Origin: GCA-2720865 sp047630275
GTDB taxonomy: Bacteria > Bdellovibrionota > Bacteriovoracia > Bacteriovoracales > Bacteriovoracaceae
DNA: 64,000 nt
NCBI GenBank assembly: GCA_047630275.1
Contig: JBLHVN010000002.1
Coordinates: 620,001 to 684,000 of the forward strand
Reading direction: 5' to 3'
The notes under the pieces are model-generated. The model ran no database searches, was not told where the DNA came from, and was given only the letters and a program-made list of their open reading frames with translations. Below, piece by piece: positions 62,187-64,000 of this stretch. The position numbers and the translations under genes were made by a program. How positions within the stretch are numbered: position 1 is the stretch's first letter; each line of letters opens with the position of its first letter.

Positions 62187-63429
62187 ACAGAACATCTTAA
62201 AGCTCCCTAATTACAGAAGGCTCTATTTAGCCGGGCTCACTAGTGAATTAGGGAGTTTCGTCACTGATTCAGCTCTGATGCTTTATCTTTTTAGCATCAC
62301 CAATAATGATAAATCCTTCATGGGAATCAACAGGGCCGTTTTTCTCGTTTTCCTCACGCTTGGAAGCCTCTTAGGTGGATCTTTAGGTGAAAGGTTTAAT
62401 AGACGAAAGCTTCTTATCTTTTGTGAGATTGTTAGAATCCCAATTGTCTTTTCGCTTCTCTTTGTAAGCAATCCTTGGGCACTGGTCTTCATAAATGGTT
62501 TGATAGCTTTCTTTACAGGTATCTTTAAGCCTTCAAGACAAACCCTGGTTAATGATGTTGTCCCTTCCGATCGAATCAAAGATGCCAACTCTCTTTTTGG
62601 ATCGACCTTCGCCATCATTCATATGCTAGGCCCCCTACTTGGGGCTAGTCTTTATGCTTCTTTAAATGGAATCAATGAAGTTGTCTTCTTTGACCTCCTT
62701 ACTTATTTCTTAGGCATCTTTCTTTTATATAGAATGAGCTACAAGGCTCCCACAAATTCTGGTCCTCCTAAGGAAGGCATGGGAAAGGATATAAAAGAAG
62801 GCCTTCGCTTTGTATGGAATAGAGCAGAGCTTAGATGCGTCTTAATCAATACAGTCATTTTAGGAGGAAGTATCGGAGTGCTTATCCCGCTTCTTCTTCC
62901 CTTTATAAAAGAAATCTTAGGAAAGAGTGATTTTCACTATGGGATTCTCATGGCGGCTTTTGGGCTTGGGGGTCTAATCGGCGCTGCTATCACAGGAAAG
63001 ATTTCAAAGATCTACTCTTCTAATAAACTTATAATAATAAGTGTCGTTCTTGAAGCAATCCTCTTTCCCCTATGGATTAGAGTGTCTGACTTTAATTTGA
63101 ACTGCGTGGTTATCTTTATTTGGGGAGTTGTGGTCTTTGTCAGGATTACTTCTCAACTTAACTATCTTTCAGAAACTGTAGAGACTGAATACCTCACGAG
63201 AATCTATAGTCTTCTTGATATTTGTTTTATCATTCCTAATGTCGGTGCCGGAATTTTAATTGGTATCATAGGTAATACAATGAGTACCTTTGAAATCCTC
63301 AACTATGCTTCTATAGGTTTTGTCTTCTTAATAGCTATTAGAATGTTTTTCCCAGAGACCAAAAGCTTATACACAAGTGAAGTTAAGCAAGTCTTCCGTG
63401 ACCCAGAAAGCTTTGATTCAAAAGAGTAA
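62179..63429 (+). CDS. MFS transporter
   Basis: 416-residue inner-membrane protein with about twelve hydrophobic segments. The cytoplasmic loop 2-3 reads GGSLGERFNRRKLL, the major facilitator motif A (GxLxDRxGRRxxl); the long central loop (KAPTNSGPPKEGMG) is typical of the NreB/MFS_3 branch. The substrate is unknown. Eight-base overlap with the preceding flavoprotein gene implies coupled translation. A strong terminator follows. Confidence 0.9.
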   Translation: MPKQNILKLPNYRRLYLAGLTSELGSFVTDSALMLYLFSITNNDKSFMGINRAVFLVFLTLGSLLGGSLGERFNRRKLLIFCEIVRIPIVFSLLFVSNPWALVFINGLIAFFTGIFKPSRQTLVNDVVPSDRIKDANSLFGSTFAIIHMLGPLLGASLYASLNGINEVVFFDLLTYFLGIFLLYRMSYKAPTNSGPPKEGMGKDIKEGLRFVWNRAELRCVLINTVILGGSIGVLIPLLLPFIKEILGKSDFHYGILMAAFGLGGLIGAAITGKISKIYSSNKLIIISVVLEAILFPLWIRVSDFNLNCVVIFIWGVVVFVRITSQLNYLSETVETEYLTRIYSLLDICFIIPNVGAGILIGIIGNTMSTFEILNYASIGFVFLIAIRMFFPETKSLYTSEVKQVFRDPESFDSKE

Positions 63430-63460
63430 AAAAAAGGAAGAGCTAGCTCTTCCTTATTTT
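63428..63460. terminator. Bidirectional terminator between convergent MFS and M3 genes
   Basis: AAGGAAGAGCT / AGCTCTTCCTT perfect palindrome (63434-63455) flanked by eight A on the left and ATTTTATT on the right. It can terminate either strand. Confidence 0.88.
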
Positions 63461-63461
63461 A

Positions 63462-64000
63462 TTAAAGTAATCCGCCTCTTTTTAAAAGAGCGTCGGGAGT
63501 AGGCTCTTTGCCTCTAAATCTTTTATAAAGTTCCATCGGATGTTCTGAGCCACCTTTTTCAAGGATTTCAGACCTAAACTTATCCGCCACCTCTCTATTG
63601 AAGATTCCTTTTTCTTTAAAGGCTTCAAAAGCATCAGCATCTAAGACCTCAGCCCACTTATAGCTATAGTAGCCAGCAGAATAACCACCTTGAAAGATAT
63701 GACCAAAAGCGCAGCTTGAAGCAGTTCCAGCAACCTTAGGAAGAATTCTTGTTCTCTCTGTAATCTTTTCTTCAAAAGCAGAGACATCAGTTATAGAAGA
63801 TGGATTTTCACTATGCCAGGCCATATCAACCAAGGCAAAACTGATCTGTCTTAGAGTGGCTCTTCCTTCATGAAAGTTAGAGCTCTCTTTGATCTTTTGA
63901 ATGTATTCCTGTGGAATACTCTCCCCTGTTTCATAATGTTTTGCAAAGAGGTCTAAGCATTCTTTTTCAAAGGCCCAGTTCTCCAAGATTTGACTTGGTA
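63462..64000 (-). CDS. M3 family oligopeptidase (C-terminal fragment)
   Basis: About 179 C-terminal residues of a zinc oligopeptidase (PrlC/oligopeptidase A or thimet-type). Diagnostic parts are LPSQILENWAFEKECL at the window edge, GTASSCAFGHIFQGGYSAGYYSYKWAEVLDADAF and the final RFRGKEPTPDALLKRGGL. The catalytic HExxH lies outside the window. It would degrade peptides in the cytoplasm. The 5' part is cut by the window end. Confidence 0.93.
   Translation of the reverse strand, partial: PSQILENWAFEKECLDLFAKHYETGESIPQEYIQKIKESSNFHEGRATLRQISFALVDMAWHSENPSSITDVSAFEEKITERTRILPKVAGTASSCAFGHIFQGGYSAGYYSYKWAEVLDADAFEAFKEKGIFNREVADKFRSEILEKGGSEHPMELYKRFRGKEPTPDALLKRGGLL

Noticed and set aside
1..64000. 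CRISPR arrays, insertion sequences, prophage, rRNA operon
   Set aside because: No regularly spaced repeats, transposase, integrase, phage structural or rRNA sequence was seen.

Overview
The window reads as ordinary chromosome of a low-GC, Gram-negative bacterium. Outer-membrane and lipoprotein genes, AccA, an ATP-type PEP carboxykinase, NrfHA, paired ArsA-type ATPases, a PhaR-type regulator, several HD-GYP proteins, a SUV3-type helicase and many signal-peptide or lipobox proteins together suggest Bdellovibrionota, most likely a Bacteriovorax/Halobacteriovorax-like lineage. This is inferred from gene content, not from a marker gene. There are no rRNA genes, insertion sequences, phage genes or CRISPR arrays. 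Two tRNA-Leu genes are present. Most genes have clear purine-rich ribosome binding sites, and TTG and GTG starts are common.

Layout. 1-4.2 kb: a leftward block of rsh (cut by the window edge), gmk, yicC and accA (stringent response, GMP kinase, RNase-like protein, fatty-acid synthesis). 4.3-7.4 kb: a BamE-like lipoprotein, a FliL-like membrane protein and a sigma-54 activator. 7.5-11.8 kb: engB, a small coiled protein, an acyltransferase-epimerase pair and a response regulator with an HD-GYP-like output. 11.8-14 kb: nrfH-nrfA (nitrite to ammonia) and tRNA-Leu(CAA). 14-24 kb: pckA, a phytase-like lipoprotein, a histidine phosphatase, a subtilisin-like protease, a TVP38-flavoprotein fusion, an ABC-F ATPase, a chalcone-isomerase-like protein and a MazG-type NTPase. 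24-31.9 kb: DUF3015, an Lnb-N/DUF4105 protein, MurG, a glutamate-synthase-like flavoprotein, an M48 lipoprotein protease, an XRE regulator, a histone-H1-like protein and tRNA-Leu(UAG). 31.9-36 kb: a two-gene unit of a 985-residue coiled-coil protein and a degenerate HD-GYP protein. 36-41.7 kb: a complete oppABCDF-type peptide importer. 41.8-44.3 kb: a TPR lipoprotein and a second lipoprotein. 44.3-50.4 kb: a non-coding stretch with a structured hairpin, then a rightward run of phaR-like gene, beta-barrel protein, two ArsA-type ATPases, cystathionine beta-synthase and a cystathionine gamma-lyase/synthase-type enzyme (reverse transsulfuration). 50.4-55 kb: a secreted protein, a PP2C-like protein without its metal ligands, a canonical HD-GYP protein, a lipoprotein and an acidic membrane-anchored protein. 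55-59.7 kb: a tightly overlapping unit of SUV3-like helicase, DUF455 ferritin-like protein and an unknown protein. 59.8-64 kb: an M28 aminopeptidase, a nitronate-monooxygenase-like enzyme, an MFS transporter and the 3' end of an M3 oligopeptidase gene.

The most unusual points are these. (i) Two genes in one operon (the first ArsA-type ATPase and the cystathionine lyase) have no ATG, GTG or TTG upstream of conserved sequence; both have ATT codons behind good Shine-Dalgarno sequences. (ii) A SUV3-type helicase is translationally coupled to a MiaE-superfamily diiron protein and an unknown protein. (iii) The coiled-coil/degenerate HD-GYP pair is unrecognised. (iv) A strong terminator is built into the start of the Lnb-like gene. 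(v) A structured hairpin with a T-tract lies in the largest gene-free gap.
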